Shown here: in pieces, positions 9,357 through 17,709 of the stretch | Layout of the letters: each line of letters starts with the position of its first letter | Numbering within the stretch: position 1 is the first letter of the stretch | NCBI GenBank assembly: GCA_965203215.1 | Contig: CBDBBY010000001.1 | Location: 2,728,001 to 2,792,000 of the forward strand | Source of the DNA: CBDBBY01 sp965203215 | Lineage (GTDB): Bacteria; Pseudomonadota; Alphaproteobacteria; Rhodobacterales; Rhodobacteraceae | Length of the DNA stretch: 64,000 nt | Direction of reading: 5' to 3' | Program-made: the position numbers and the translations under genes | The notes under the pieces: generated by a model | Database searches by the model: none | What the model saw: the letters and a program-made list of their open reading frames with translations, nothing else | Told to the model about the DNA's origin: nothing

Positions 9357-10589
9357 CAGGGCAATCGCACTTCAAAACTCTGGCGCGAGCACTGCCGCGC
9401 GTCTGATGAGCTTGAGTCGATATTCCGGCATTTGCGCCGCCCATCGGAACCGCCGCCGGATTGAGAGCTTGTCGTCCATGAGACGGATGATGTCCGGAGC
9501 GATTTTCCGGACGGCCGCGAGGTTCTCCGGGCCGTGGCCCATCCGGTTCCGCAGATCGTCCTCTCCCATCTGGACGTCCAGGACCCAGTGCAGACTGTTC
9601 TCGATCGCCCAGTGGTTCCGGACGGCTTTCAGAAGCTCCTCCGAAGACATCTTTCGGCTCATGATGCAGTAGCGGGTCTCAGTCTTGGTCTGTCCCTCGG
9701 TCTCGCGGGCGGCCTCGACCTTGCCGACGGCCTCGAGGCCCGGCCACCGGTGGAGGTCCTGCAGCCAGCCGACGTCGTGGGAGACCGTCGCGGTGCGCGT
9801 CTCGATGCGCCCGTGTCCGCAGCCGACATGCTGATATGAAAGCATTTCCTTTTGCGCCTCGGGATCCTCAAGCCACTCCTTCGCGTCCTTGTGAAGCTCT
9901 TTCTGGTTGGCCTTCAGCGTCAGGACGTAGTTCCCGCCCTTGCCGATGATCAGCTCCGATGCCGCGCGCTGCGTGTGCAGCGCATCCGCGGTGACGAGCG
10001 TGCCTTCCAGGCTCAGCATCTCGAGCAGAGCCGGAAGCGCCCGGATCTCGTTGGACTTCTTGTCGACCGCGACCTGGCCGAGCACGATCCCCGACCCCGG
10101 GGCGAAGGCGCTCAAGAGATGCAGCGGCGAAAGCTCCGAGGCACGAGAGAACGTGCGCCGGAGCGCCTTGCCGTCGACCGCGATCTGCCGGACGCCGTCC
10201 GCCTCCAGCGCCTTCGCCCAGCCCGAAGCGAACCGCGACAGGGCCGCCGCGAACGGACCCGGATCCATCATCCGGAACAGCCGGGAGAAGGCGTCGTGGC
10301 TCGGAGGTCCGTGCTCCAGACGCATGAACCGGCGCAAAAACTTCTCGTTGAGGACGGCGAAATCCGCCATGTCGACGCAGGTCTGGCCGCCGCACAGGCT
10401 CGAAAGCAGCGCAACCGTCAGCATCTCGATAAAGTCGTGGCGCGTCGCGTTGCTCGTCCGGGGATCCTTGACCCCCTTGAAAAATTGACGGAAGTCTTCC
10501 ATGTCCTGCCTCTTCGCTCTGCTCGCGCGGCCGTCTCGCCGCTTCGCAAAACATCCTGAAGCAATGAACCCTCAAGTGCAATTGCCCTG
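9357..10589 (-). mobile_element. Intact ISAs1-family insertion sequence
   Basis: A 1233-bp element bounded by imperfect terminal inverted repeats. The left end is CAGGGCAATCGCACTTCAA and the right end, complemented, is CAGGGCAATTGCACTTGAG. It is flanked by a perfect 10-bp direct repeat, GGGCTTTGTT, at 9347-9356 and 10590-10599, the duplication size expected for this family. It carries one intact transposase gene. Perfect duplication and an uninterrupted gene point to recent insertion, in contrast to the other IS remains here. Confidence 0.93.
9372..10502 (-). CDS. ISAs1-family DDE transposase
   Basis: 376 residues. The N-terminal DDE_Tnp_1-associated region includes FKGVKDPRTSNATRHDFIEMLTVALLSSLCGG. 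The catalytic core shows IAVDGKALRRTFSR, LVTADALHTQ (second acidic residue) and a C-terminal RNHWAIENSLHWVLDVQMGEDD containing the conserved His-Trp-x-Ile-Glu-Asn. Family length is about 370-380, so it is complete. It is expected to catalyse movement of its own element. Confidence 0.95.
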   Translation of the reverse strand: MEDFRQFFKGVKDPRTSNATRHDFIEMLTVALLSSLCGGQTCVDMADFAVLNEKFLRRFMRLEHGPPSHDAFSRLFRMMDPGPFAAALSRFASGWAKALEADGVRQIAVDGKALRRTFSRASELSPLHLLSAFAPGSGIVLGQVAVDKKSNEIRALPALLEMLSLEGTLVTADALHTQRAASELIIGKGGNYVLTLKANQKELHKDAKEWLEDPEAQKEMLSYQHVGCGHGRIETRTATVSHDVGWLQDLHRWPGLEAVGKVEAARETEGQTKTETRYCIMSRKMSSEELLKAVRNHWAIENSLHWVLDVQMGEDDLRNRMGHGPENLAAVRKIAPDIIRLMDDKLSIRRRFRWAAQMPEYRLKLIRRAAVLAPEF

Positions 10590-10719
10590 GGGCTTTGTTG
10601 CGGAGCGCTTGTCCGCATTGCGCGCATGAAATATCGTCGGCGGAATTTCGCATTGCGCGATCCATCTGATAGAATTCTAGAAATCATTGGATTGAACCGA
10701 ACCCGGGCCAAGACGTTCG

Positions 10720-11973
10720 ATGCCTGCCATATGCCGGGACTGCGAGCGCGAATTCGACGGCGGCAGCCGATGCGCAGACTGTCGCTCGCCCCGAGTGCTC
10801 GAGCATCCGGAACTGCGCGACTTGTCCGTCGCCCACATGGACTGCGATGCATTCTACGCGTCAGTCGAGAAGCGCGATCGGCCGGAAATCCGAGACAGGC
10901 CGGTCATTATTGGCGGCAGAAAACGCGGAGTGGTTTCGACGGCATGCTACATCGCAAGGATAAACGGAGTCCGATCCGCGATGCCGATGTTCAAGGCACT
11001 CCGGCTGTGCCCCGACGCGGTGGTCATCAAACCAAGAATGGAGGCTTATTCCGAAGCATCCAGAACGATTCGCCGGTTCATGCAGGAGCTTACTCCTGCT
11101 GTGGAGCCGCTCTCGCTCGACGAAGCCTTCATCGATCTTTCCGGCACGCGAACCTTGCACGGCGCGCCGCCGGTGGCAATGCTTGTTCGATTGGCCAATC
11201 GGATCGAGCGCGAAGTCGGCGTCACTTGCTCCGTGGGGCTTTCGCACAACAAGTTCCTTGCGAAAATAGCGTCCGATCTTGAGAAGCCGCGCGGATTTTC
11301 CATCATCGGACGGGAGGAAACGGAAGAATTTCTATCCGAAAAGCCGGTCAGCTTGATCTGGGGAATTGGCGGCGCGACCAAAACGCGTCTGGAGCAAGTC
11401 GGGATAAGGACTTTCCGGGATCTTCGGGCATGGACTCGGGATGAGCTCCGCGACCGATTCGGCGATTTGGGCGCTCGTCTTTGGGATCTCAGCCGCGGCG
11501 ACGACTCCAGACGCGTAAAACCCGAGCGAGGCTCGAAGAGCCTTTCAAGTGAAACCACCTTTGCGGAAGATATCGCTGATCGCGAAGTGCTCGAAGGCTA
11601 CGTCTGGCGTCTATCCGAGCGCGTCGCGGACCGGCTGAAAGCGAAGCGGCTGACCGGCCGAACGGTCGTGCTCAAATTGAAGCGCAGCAACCATTCGACG
11701 ATTACAAGACGCGCGAGCGCTCCGGAGCCAACCCAGATGGCGGAGCAAATTTTCCGCATTGCGAAAGGACTGCTGGACGCTTTTACGGAAACCGGACCAT
11801 TCCGATTGCTTGGCGTGGGCGTGACAGGAATATCGGAAGACATGCCGGAGGATATCCCAAGCGAATTGCTTGATCCCGCCACGCGCAAATCAATGAGAAC
11901 GGAACGCGCAACCGACAAGATTCGCGCAAAATTCGGCCCCGAAGCAATCATCAAGGGAAGAGCGCTCAGATAA
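10720..11973 (+). CDS. dinB: DNA polymerase IV (DinB), Y-family translesion polymerase
   Basis: A 417-residue error-prone polymerase that bypasses DNA damage. Catalytic acidic residues are visible in AHMDCDAFYASVEKRD (near 39-53) and in LSLDEAFIDLSGT (near 130). The thumb helix-hairpin-helix follows (VSLIWGIGGATKTRLEQVGI), then the little-finger domain from about 270. The first 25 residues form a CxxC...CxxC element (CRDCEREFDGGSRCADC), a zinc-ribbon-like leader seen in several alphaproteobacterial DinB proteins. The ATG is chosen because this leader reads in frame from it. It stands alone downstream of the split zinc-ribbon gene. Confidence 0.95.
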   Translation: MPAICRDCEREFDGGSRCADCRSPRVLEHPELRDLSVAHMDCDAFYASVEKRDRPEIRDRPVIIGGRKRGVVSTACYIARINGVRSAMPMFKALRLCPDAVVIKPRMEAYSEASRTIRRFMQELTPAVEPLSLDEAFIDLSGTRTLHGAPPVAMLVRLANRIEREVGVTCSVGLSHNKFLAKIASDLEKPRGFSIIGREETEEFLSEKPVSLIWGIGGATKTRLEQVGIRTFRDLRAWTRDELRDRFGDLGARLWDLSRGDDSRRVKPERGSKSLSSETTFAEDIADREVLEGYVWRLSERVADRLKAKRLTGRTVVLKLKRSNHSTITRRASAPEPTQMAEQIFRIAKGLLDAFTETGPFRLLGVGVTGISEDMPEDIPSELLDPATRKSMRTERATDKIRAKFGPEAIIKGRALR

Positions 11974-12437
11974 CCATTTGAAGACGCGATCCTGCGGATT
12001 CCACGAAATTGCAAAGCGACAATCCGCATTCCGGTTGGCCGACCCCGTCCAAATGCTCGCTCGACGGAAAACAGATGCCTAAGTTGTGCCGCAAGGCTGC
12101 GACCTACGACACAACCACCGAAATGCCGACGCCAACCAACCAATTCCTTTCGGCGCGCGCAGCTAATTCGCCTTGATGCGGCTGGGGTCGGACTTGAGCG
12201 AGAACAAGGATGGCTTCAAACTCGAACGCCGCAAATTCAACCGCCAATAATGGTCCATATACAAACCGCCAATTATCTCATTGATTCATATATGAGTCGT
12301 TATATCTTGCCTCGCCGTGTCAAAATTCACTATATTGGCTCACGGTTGGTGACATTGCCTTGGCAAAAGGGCACGACTCAATGGGCCGCTTCAAGAGCGA
12401 ACCATATAATTGGATAATGATCGATATGTGAGGCGAG
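11974..12437. other. Intergenic region before the HipBA-type pair
   Basis: No gene recognised. The right half turns AT-rich (12250-12430) and contains short TATA-like palindromic words. It should hold the promoter and operators of the downstream toxin-antitoxin operon. Confidence 0.4.
12283..12298. promoter_or_regulatory. Near-palindrome, candidate HipB operator
   Basis: GATTCATATATGAGTC is a 16-bp dyad with one mismatched pair, about 140 bases ahead of the regulator gene. HipB-type antitoxins repress their own operon from dyads of this size, but the sequence does not match the E. coli operator, so the assignment is by position only. Confidence 0.3.
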
Positions 12438-12776
12438 ATGCCCAAACCCTCCGCGCGCGCCTATTCCCGCTACAGCCGCGATGCGATTGAATTGCTCGGC
12501 GGGCTGATCCGGGCCGCGCGAAAAGAACGCAGACAGACGGCGCAAGACTTGGCAGACCGCGCGGGCATTTCCAGAGGTCTTCTTCAACGCATAGAAAAAG
12601 GCGATCCCAAATGCGGAATCGGCACCGTGTTCGAAGTGGCCGCAATAGTCGGCGTCGAGCTTTTCGAGGCTGATGAAAAGTTGCTGTCCAGACATCTGAG
12701 TCAGACCAAGGACAAGCTTGCGCTTTTGCCGAGAACCGTTCGCAAGAAATCCCACGCAGTGCGCGATGACTTCTGA
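12438..12776 (+). CDS. HipB-like XRE-family antitoxin/repressor
   Basis: A 112-residue DNA-binding protein with a helix-turn-helix of the Cro/C1 class at about 22-75 (LIRAARKERRQTAQDLADRAGISRGLLQRIEKG). Its gene overlaps the start of the HipA-like kinase by 11 bases, the usual toxin-antitoxin arrangement. By analogy it binds and inactivates the kinase and represses the operon. The C-terminal tail is basic. Confidence 0.85.
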   Translation: MPKPSARAYSRYSRDAIELLGGLIRAARKERRQTAQDLADRAGISRGLLQRIEKGDPKCGIGTVFEVAAIVGVELFEADEKLLSRHLSQTKDKLALLPRTVRKKSHAVRDDF

Positions 12777-14025
12777 GTCCGACAACGAAGCCTTCGTGTG
12801 GATCTGGCTGCCGGATGAAACCAAGCCTGTAGTGGCCGGGCGACTGGGGACCGAAAACGGCGTGATATCGTTCAACTACGGCAAAAGCTATCTTGAGCGA
12901 ATCGGCGACAAAGCGCCCGCGATTCCCATCTATGAGCCGGAACTGCCTTTGCAATCCGGATTGCTGTTTCCGCCCGATGGACTGAACATTGCAAGCAGCA
13001 TTCGGGACGCCGCGCCGGATGCGTGGGGAAGGCGCGTAATAATCAACATGAAGTTCGGGCTGAAGCGCTCTGCCGCGAATGCAGTGGAACTCGACGAACT
13101 GACCTATCTTTTGGAATCCGGTTCGGACAGAATCGGCGCGCTCGATTTTCAGCGCTCTCCGACCGAATACGTGCCGCGGGCCGCGGAAAACGCCAGCCTG
13201 GAAGAATTGATCTGTTCCGCCGAACGCGTCGAAAAAGGCGCGCCGCTCACGCCTGAACTGGATCGGGCATTGTTCCATGGCAGTTCAATTGGCGGCGCCC
13301 GCCCGAAAGCGCTGATTCAAGATCGGGGAAAGAAGCATATAGCGAAGTTTTCAGCCAGCACCGACATCTTCGATGTGGTCAAGGCTGAATTCATAGCCAT
13401 GAGGCTGGCGCGCCATGCCGGACTGAATGTCGCTCCCGTGAAGCTGGTCAAAGCAGCCAACAAAGATGTTCTGCTGGTCGAGCGCTTCGACCGCCTGCCG
13501 AAGGAGGGAGGTTGGACGCGCAGGGCGATGGTCTCGGCACTTACGCTGTTCGGACTTGATGAAATGATGGCGCGCTACGCGAGCTACGAAACGCTCGCGG
13601 AAATCATCCGCCGCCGTTTCACTGAACCGCGACACGCGTTGAAGGAAATGTTCTCTCGGCTAGCCTTCAACATTCTTTGCGGCAATACCGACGATCATGC
13701 ACGAAACCATGCAGCCTTCTGGAACGGCAAAAACCTGGCTTTGACACCGGCCTACGACATTTGTCCGCAGATGCGCACCGGCAATGAAGCGTCGCAGGCC
13801 ATGCTGATTTCGGGGAGCAACAATCTAAGCCGGCTCAGAACCTGCCTCGCGGCAGCACACCATTTCCTGCTTTCCGAAGGCGCCGCCCGCGCGATCTTCG
13901 CCCGCCTGACAGAAGTCATCGAGACGCATTGGAAATCGGTATGCGAAGAAGCTGAACTGAGCAGGGCGAGCCGGAATCGCCTTTGGGGAAGGCAGTTCCT
14001 TAACGCCTATTCGACCGAACTGTAA
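12766..14025 (+). CDS. HipA-like Ser/Thr kinase toxin
   Basis: About 419 residues from the ATG at 12766; an upstream in-frame ATG at 12718 lies deep inside the antitoxin gene. The Couple_hipA N-lobe is followed by the kinase domain: GSSIGGARPKALI (glycine-rich loop), HIAKFSAS (nucleotide-binding Lys) and NILCGNTDDHARNHAAFW (catalytic Asp and Mg-binding Asn). LALTPAYDICP, the family DFG-like region, comes next. HipA kinases phosphorylate aminoacyl-tRNA synthetases and induce dormancy. Key residues look intact, so the pair may be functional. Confidence 0.9.
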   Translation: MTSESDNEAFVWIWLPDETKPVVAGRLGTENGVISFNYGKSYLERIGDKAPAIPIYEPELPLQSGLLFPPDGLNIASSIRDAAPDAWGRRVIINMKFGLKRSAANAVELDELTYLLESGSDRIGALDFQRSPTEYVPRAAENASLEELICSAERVEKGAPLTPELDRALFHGSSIGGARPKALIQDRGKKHIAKFSASTDIFDVVKAEFIAMRLARHAGLNVAPVKLVKAANKDVLLVERFDRLPKEGGWTRRAMVSALTLFGLDEMMARYASYETLAEIIRRRFTEPRHALKEMFSRLAFNILCGNTDDHARNHAAFWNGKNLALTPAYDICPQMRTGNEASQAMLISGSNNLSRLRTCLAAAHHFLLSEGAARAIFARLTEVIETHWKSVCEEAELSRASRNRLWGRQFLNAYSTEL

Positions 14026-14145
14026 AGCGACGGGATCAAGTTGCCGGACTCGACGCGTCAGCCAGCAATCCTCGTTCAATCGGCAACACAGGATTTGACG
14101 AACTTGAACGGATAAAGCGGCCGAGACCGCCGCCGAGCTTGCGAT

Positions 14146-15006
14146 TCACTCCGCAGCCATTGAATATTCGCGGTCGCCGATTTCAACCAGCCGTTCGATG
14201 ATCGACGCGATCGTTCGACGGAACTCGGCGAAGTTTTCATTCGGACGGAACGTTCTCTCGTCCAAATACAGCGCCCTGTCGATCTCTATCTGAATCAGGT
14301 GCTGGTTCGCGCTCGGCCGGCCGAATTTGTAGGCGACGTACGCGCCGGCATACGGCGAGTTCCGACCGACGCGAAAGCCTGCGTCCGTGAAAACATCTTG
14401 GACTTGCTCGATAATGGAGGGGGCGCACGACTTCCCGAAACGGTCGCCGAGGATGATTTCCGGTTTGCGTCGCCCTGAAAAGCAGGCGTCGTTGATCGAT
14501 GCATGCGGCATGGAGTGGCAATCAAAGAGAATCGCCAAACCGAATCTTTGATGCGATTCTCGCATCAGCGATCTCAGTTTCAAGTGATACGGGTAGTAGA
14601 ATCTCGCCAATCTTTGATCGACTTCCGCCTTGGACAGCTTCTTCGCGTAGATGTTCCGTCCGCCGCTCGCCACGCGAGGAACAACGCCGAAGCCGGCGTG
14701 GACGCGCGGCGTGGATTGAAGCTCATGCACCCCGTCGATGAGCTTGGGGTCAAGCTCGTCCGGCTGCCTGTTCAAATCGACGTACGCTCGCGGAGCGGTC
14801 GCGCAGATCAGCGGCGCGCCGCAAGTCGGCGCAGTATCGAACAAACGATCGACATACGCGTCCTCCAATGATCGCAAATCCTGCACGGACAATTGCGATT
14901 GCTTCAAAAATCCGCTGTCGTACTCGCGGCCGCTATGCGACGACGAAAAAACGGCCGCACTCCGGCGCACTCTCGGGAGGATCACCCGGAAAGGTGGTAT
15001 ATTCAT
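14146..15006 (-). CDS. N-formylglutamate amidohydrolase family protein
   Basis: 286 residues. The family hydrolyses N-formyl-L-glutamate to glutamate and formate, the last step of one histidine-degradation route. Visible motifs are SSSHSGREYDSGF near the N-terminus (zinc-site His), PRAYVDLNR, and a second metal-site segment LFDCHSMPH. HLIQIEIDRALYLDE follows near the C-terminus. No hut genes are adjacent, so the true substrate could be another N-formyl or N-acyl amino acid. It reads towards the hipA-like gene and stands alone. Confidence 0.88.
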   Translation of the reverse strand: MNIPPFRVILPRVRRSAAVFSSSHSGREYDSGFLKQSQLSVQDLRSLEDAYVDRLFDTAPTCGAPLICATAPRAYVDLNRQPDELDPKLIDGVHELQSTPRVHAGFGVVPRVASGGRNIYAKKLSKAEVDQRLARFYYPYHLKLRSLMRESHQRFGLAILFDCHSMPHASINDACFSGRRKPEIILGDRFGKSCAPSIIEQVQDVFTDAGFRVGRNSPYAGAYVAYKFGRPSANQHLIQIEIDRALYLDERTFRPNENFAEFRRTIASIIERLVEIGDREYSMAAE

Positions 15007-15482
15007 AGCTGCTCAGCCTCGTTTTTCATTCACTCTTAACGCGCGGGAATCCAATTTTCCACAAATTAATTCAGATTTTTTTGCCAAGCGGCGAACAATC
15101 CTGAAACCGTTCAATTCATCCGGCTCCAGCTGCGGGACCTATGGAATCGCCAGCCTGAATCAATCGCGAAAGCCGATGGGCGAGATCGCCGCCGCAGGCG
15201 CTTGAACAACTCGGAGCGTCGCGTTGCACCCTATGCAAACGTTGGGCCTCTTGCGTCCCGTTATCGTTGCGGTTTCGACGGGTTGGCCGGAACGCATTCA
15301 GCTTTGCGGCATCGGAGCTTCAAGTTCGAAGTCGGCAGCATGATGCTTTTGCGGGGCGCGATGTCCGTTCGCGAGCTGGTGCAAATCCGCAAGCCGGATT
15401 CACAATTGATTTGCAATTTCGGCTCGTCAGGTCTAAATGCCGCGATTCCGGTATAAGAGCTTGTCGCAATGCATGATTAGCC
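15007..15482. other. Intergenic region upstream of tRNA-Val
   Basis: No recognisable gene. A plus-strand frame at 15202-15456 (84 codons) has no similarity I can name. The stretch should contain the tRNA promoter and the promoter of the leftward amidohydrolase gene. Confidence 0.35.
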
Positions 15483-15557
<75 letters not shown>

Positions 15558-15619
15558 CGTGCAAAGACTGGCGTTCGAGACAATAGGCGCGACGAGCGCC
15601 GCGACAATGGACTTGAGAA

Positions 15620-15745
15620 ATGAAGGTCAAGAATTCGTTGCGCTCTTTGAAAGCGCGTCACCGGCAATGCCAAGTGGTTCGCCGCAAGGGACGGGTGTTC
15701 GTGATCAACAAGCATCAGAAACGATTCAAGGCCCGCCAAGGCTGA
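15620..15745 (+). CDS. rpmJ: Ribosomal protein bL36 (L36)
   Basis: A 41-residue protein starting MKVKNSLRSLKARHRQC and ending RFKARQG. This is the alphaproteobacterial form of bL36, in which the usual zinc-binding Cys/His set is only partly kept (one Cys and several His remain). It is part of the large ribosomal subunit. It is short but matches the family end to end, and the reading frame is clean from ATG to TGA. It sits directly after tRNA-Val and may share its transcript. Confidence 0.95.
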   Translation: MKVKNSLRSLKARHRQCQVVRRKGRVFVINKHQKRFKARQG

Positions 15746-15899
15746 ATCGGAACTCTTGACGCAGACTGCGCTTCAGGGTCGGCAATCAGGCGGTTTGGAA
15801 AAATCCGACAGCGGGGTTGAATAGAACTCTCGTTTCGTGGTTGGTTCTACCGGATATTGTTTCCGGAATCGGGAAGGCCAGGGGATTCTGAAACGAATG

Positions 15900-16590
15900 C
15901 CGCCGCCCAACCGGAGCTGTTCGTCGCCGCGCCTCTGGAGCAGCTGGTTCCCGACGATCACGGCCAGGCGCACGTCGACCGGGTTCTCAAACCGGGCTGG
16001 CTGAATGACGACACCGCCGATTGCTGATGTGCGGACAACGGTCAGCCAGGGGTCGGTCCCGAGGTTGCGGTTCGTCCGACACTGACGGGGTTCCTGCTCG
16101 GAACCGTGCTTGACCTCCGTCTCATGCGCATAGCGCAGGCGGACATCGCGGTCCGCTGGTTCATTGGATGCGGTCTTAACGACCGGCTTCCAGATCATTC
16201 GAGCCTGATCCAGACCAGCCAGCGTTGGGGCGAAGCTCGGTTCCGGACAATTTTCCGGCGCAACGGTGGCGGCCTGCCCTGAGGCAGGGATCATGAAGGG
16301 CGAGACCGCGCATGTCGAAGCCACGCTGGCGCGGGCTGGAAGAGTCCGGTTGATTGCCATACAGTGGCGGCCGCGACGGACGGCGGTCATCGGCGACGAT
16401 TATCCTGCGCTGCTGCGCGCCCGTCGGCGGACGCTTTGAAGGAGCGACGAGGACCGGCGGCTCTACCGGCGCAATTTCTGGCGATCCGAGGGCTTCCACG
16501 GCGCGGCCTCGGAAGCATGAATATCCAGTTCTACCTGACGGCCGCCGCGATCAACCTGAAGCAGCTCGCGGCCGCTTTCGATGCGCGATT
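15900..16590 (+). pseudogene. Transposase relic with InsH/DUF772-type N-terminus (IS1182/IS5-like)
   Basis: The plus strand reads PLEQLVPDDHGQAHVDRVL, then an in-frame TGA. It resumes with CADNGQPGVGPEVAVRPTL, LGTVLDLRLMRIAQADIAVRWFIG and LPDHSSLIQTSQRWGEARF, the typical N-terminal third of this transposase type. A large internal stretch including the catalytic core is missing. The C-terminal fragment GLGSMNIQFYLTAAAINLKQLAAAF appears near 16505-16580. Stops, deletion and frame changes show an old, dead copy. Confidence 0.82.
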
Positions 16591-16754
16591 TCCGCATCCG
16601 GCGCGATTCGGATGCGCGAAAAGCTCGTTTCCGCGGTTCTGGCGCGATGGGCGGGCGGGATTCGCCTGACTACTCCGAACGGCGGAGCTCCGACTGGATG
16701 GCACCGCTCGAGCCAGTCCGGCAATCGTCGAGGGCCGGGTCATTCAACGGCCCC

Positions 16755-16903
16755 ATGGTCACTGCTTTCTTAGTTGTCCCGTCAGGCAGAACCAACCGGG
16801 CTGCCTCAAAAAATCCGTCATCCAGTTCAGGAATGTCGCTGGTGTCGATTTGATCATCGGGCATTGCATTGATCTCAGCCAAGCGTTCTTTTGAGACAGA
16901 CAT
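16755..16903 (-). pseudogene. BrnA-type antitoxin gene, 3' end lost
   Basis: From ATG 16903, with AAAGGA upstream, the protein reads MSVSKERLAEINAMPDDQI, then DIPELDDGFFEAARLVLPDG. This matches the N-terminal half of BrnA/DUF4415-like antitoxins, whose DNA-binding C-terminal half should follow. After about residue 48 the sequence switches to unrelated DNA bordering the transposase relic, so the ribbon-helix-helix part is gone. No BrnT toxin is visible. Confidence 0.55.
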
Positions 16904-17022
16904 GAGACAGCGTCCTTTCCTTGTTCGTAGTCCGGGGAAAGAACACATCACCTTTCCCGCTGCAACCCGCCGTTGCCGGTTGCAAAGCGCGCCGCTGGTG
17001 CTCCCAACCGAGGGCCGCCCTG

Positions 17023-17215
17023 TCAGGCCGCTTGCAAACCCGCACGGATCCCATCTCCGCTACCAGTCAGCAGCACTTCGACGGAGATGTCCTCGTCCAG
17101 ATCCTCCCAGTGCAGGCCGTTGCCGGAATAGCCGATTCGATAATTCTCCCGTTGCTCAGCGCTTGCGCGCATCAGTCGCGGAAACCACGTCAGAGGCACT
17201 CCAAGCGAACTGACG
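17023..17215 (-). pseudogene. DUF2442-family gene, 5' end lost
   Basis: The segment GVPLTWFPRLMRASAEQRENY followed by NGLHWEDLDEDISVEVLLTG is the C-terminal two thirds of a DUF2442 domain, small proteins often found in toxin-antitoxin-like pairs. The 5' part is replaced by IS21 transposase sequence at about 17190-17220, so the gene was cut by that element. It lies on the same strand as, and just upstream of, the BrnA-like fragment. Confidence 0.6.
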
Positions 17216-17459
17216 TCGACTGACGTCCGCGCTTCGGACGCACCGCGTTCTCCGCCAAAATCCCCTTGGACTCCGATTGCCAGGGGCCGGTCTTCGGACG
17301 CGGCGGCGTCCGGCGCTCGCAAACAAACTCCGTCGCGCCGGACCGCAAAACCTTCCGGACCGTCGCACGCAACACACCCAGATCCCGGCTGATCCTTGAT
17401 CGAACGAACTCGCGTAAATGGGCCCGCCGTATCTTCCCGATCTCATCCACTCCCAGCAT
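17190..17459 (-). pseudogene. IS21-family IstA transposase, N-terminal fragment
   Basis: About 60 residues typical of the IstA N-terminus: MLGVDEIGKIRRAHLRE, then a helix-turn-helix RDLGVLRATVRKVLRSGATEF and PRPKTGPW. The DDE core and istB are absent. The fragment abuts the truncated DUF2442 gene. Confidence 0.75.
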
Positions 17460-17552
17460 CCCCCGCCTCGCTCTTCCGAATCACCGAAAAATCAGTTGAA
17501 CGCACATCAAAAAGGGGGGACACCTTCTGTATCTCGGCTGTGCTATTCTGCT

Positions 17553-17709
17553 CCCGTCACCGGCCTTCGCGAGGGCCGGTGACGGGGCGGAACTCGCCGA
17601 TCATCGCCGAGTTCAAAGGGGGCTCCAGCCCTCGGCGAGGGTTGGCGGATGCCCCGGAACCCGGCCCGACTGACGACCGACGCCGGCGGTCCATCAAGTG
17701 CTCTGAGAG
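17553..17709 (+). repeat. Dispersed repeat, copy A (hairpin plus about 120 bp body)
   Basis: It starts with a 34-base hairpin (CCCGTCACCGGCC...GGCCGGTGACGGG) shared with 5227-5259. A body follows that contains TCGCCGATCATCGC, GAGGGTTGGCGG and CATCAAGTGCTCTG. The body matches, in inverted orientation, the repeat at 56428-56573 with scattered substitutions. Its right end coincides with the truncation point of the ATPase pseudogene. Confidence 0.75.

Larger units (their letters stand above)
9301..10669 (+). pseudogene. Tiny zinc-ribbon gene split by the ISAs1 insertion
   Basis: If the IS (9357-10589) and one copy of its 10-bp target duplication are removed, the plus strand reads as one 42-codon frame from ATG 9301 to TGA 10667-10669. 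Its two CxxC knuckles are MKCTHCAEANG on the left side and SACPHCAHEIS on the right side. The join falls inside a Leu-Leu pair (ALLRSACPHC) and keeps frame exactly. Two matched CxxC motifs restored by precise in-silico excision make a real zinc-ribbon microprotein likely. Function is unknown. dinB, whose product also begins with a CxxC/CxxC element, starts 50 bases downstream. Confidence 0.6.

Noticed and set aside
10626..11282. A plus-strand frame overlapping dinB
   Set aside because: It is a frame-shifted shadow of dinB; motifs of the polymerase are all in the other frame.
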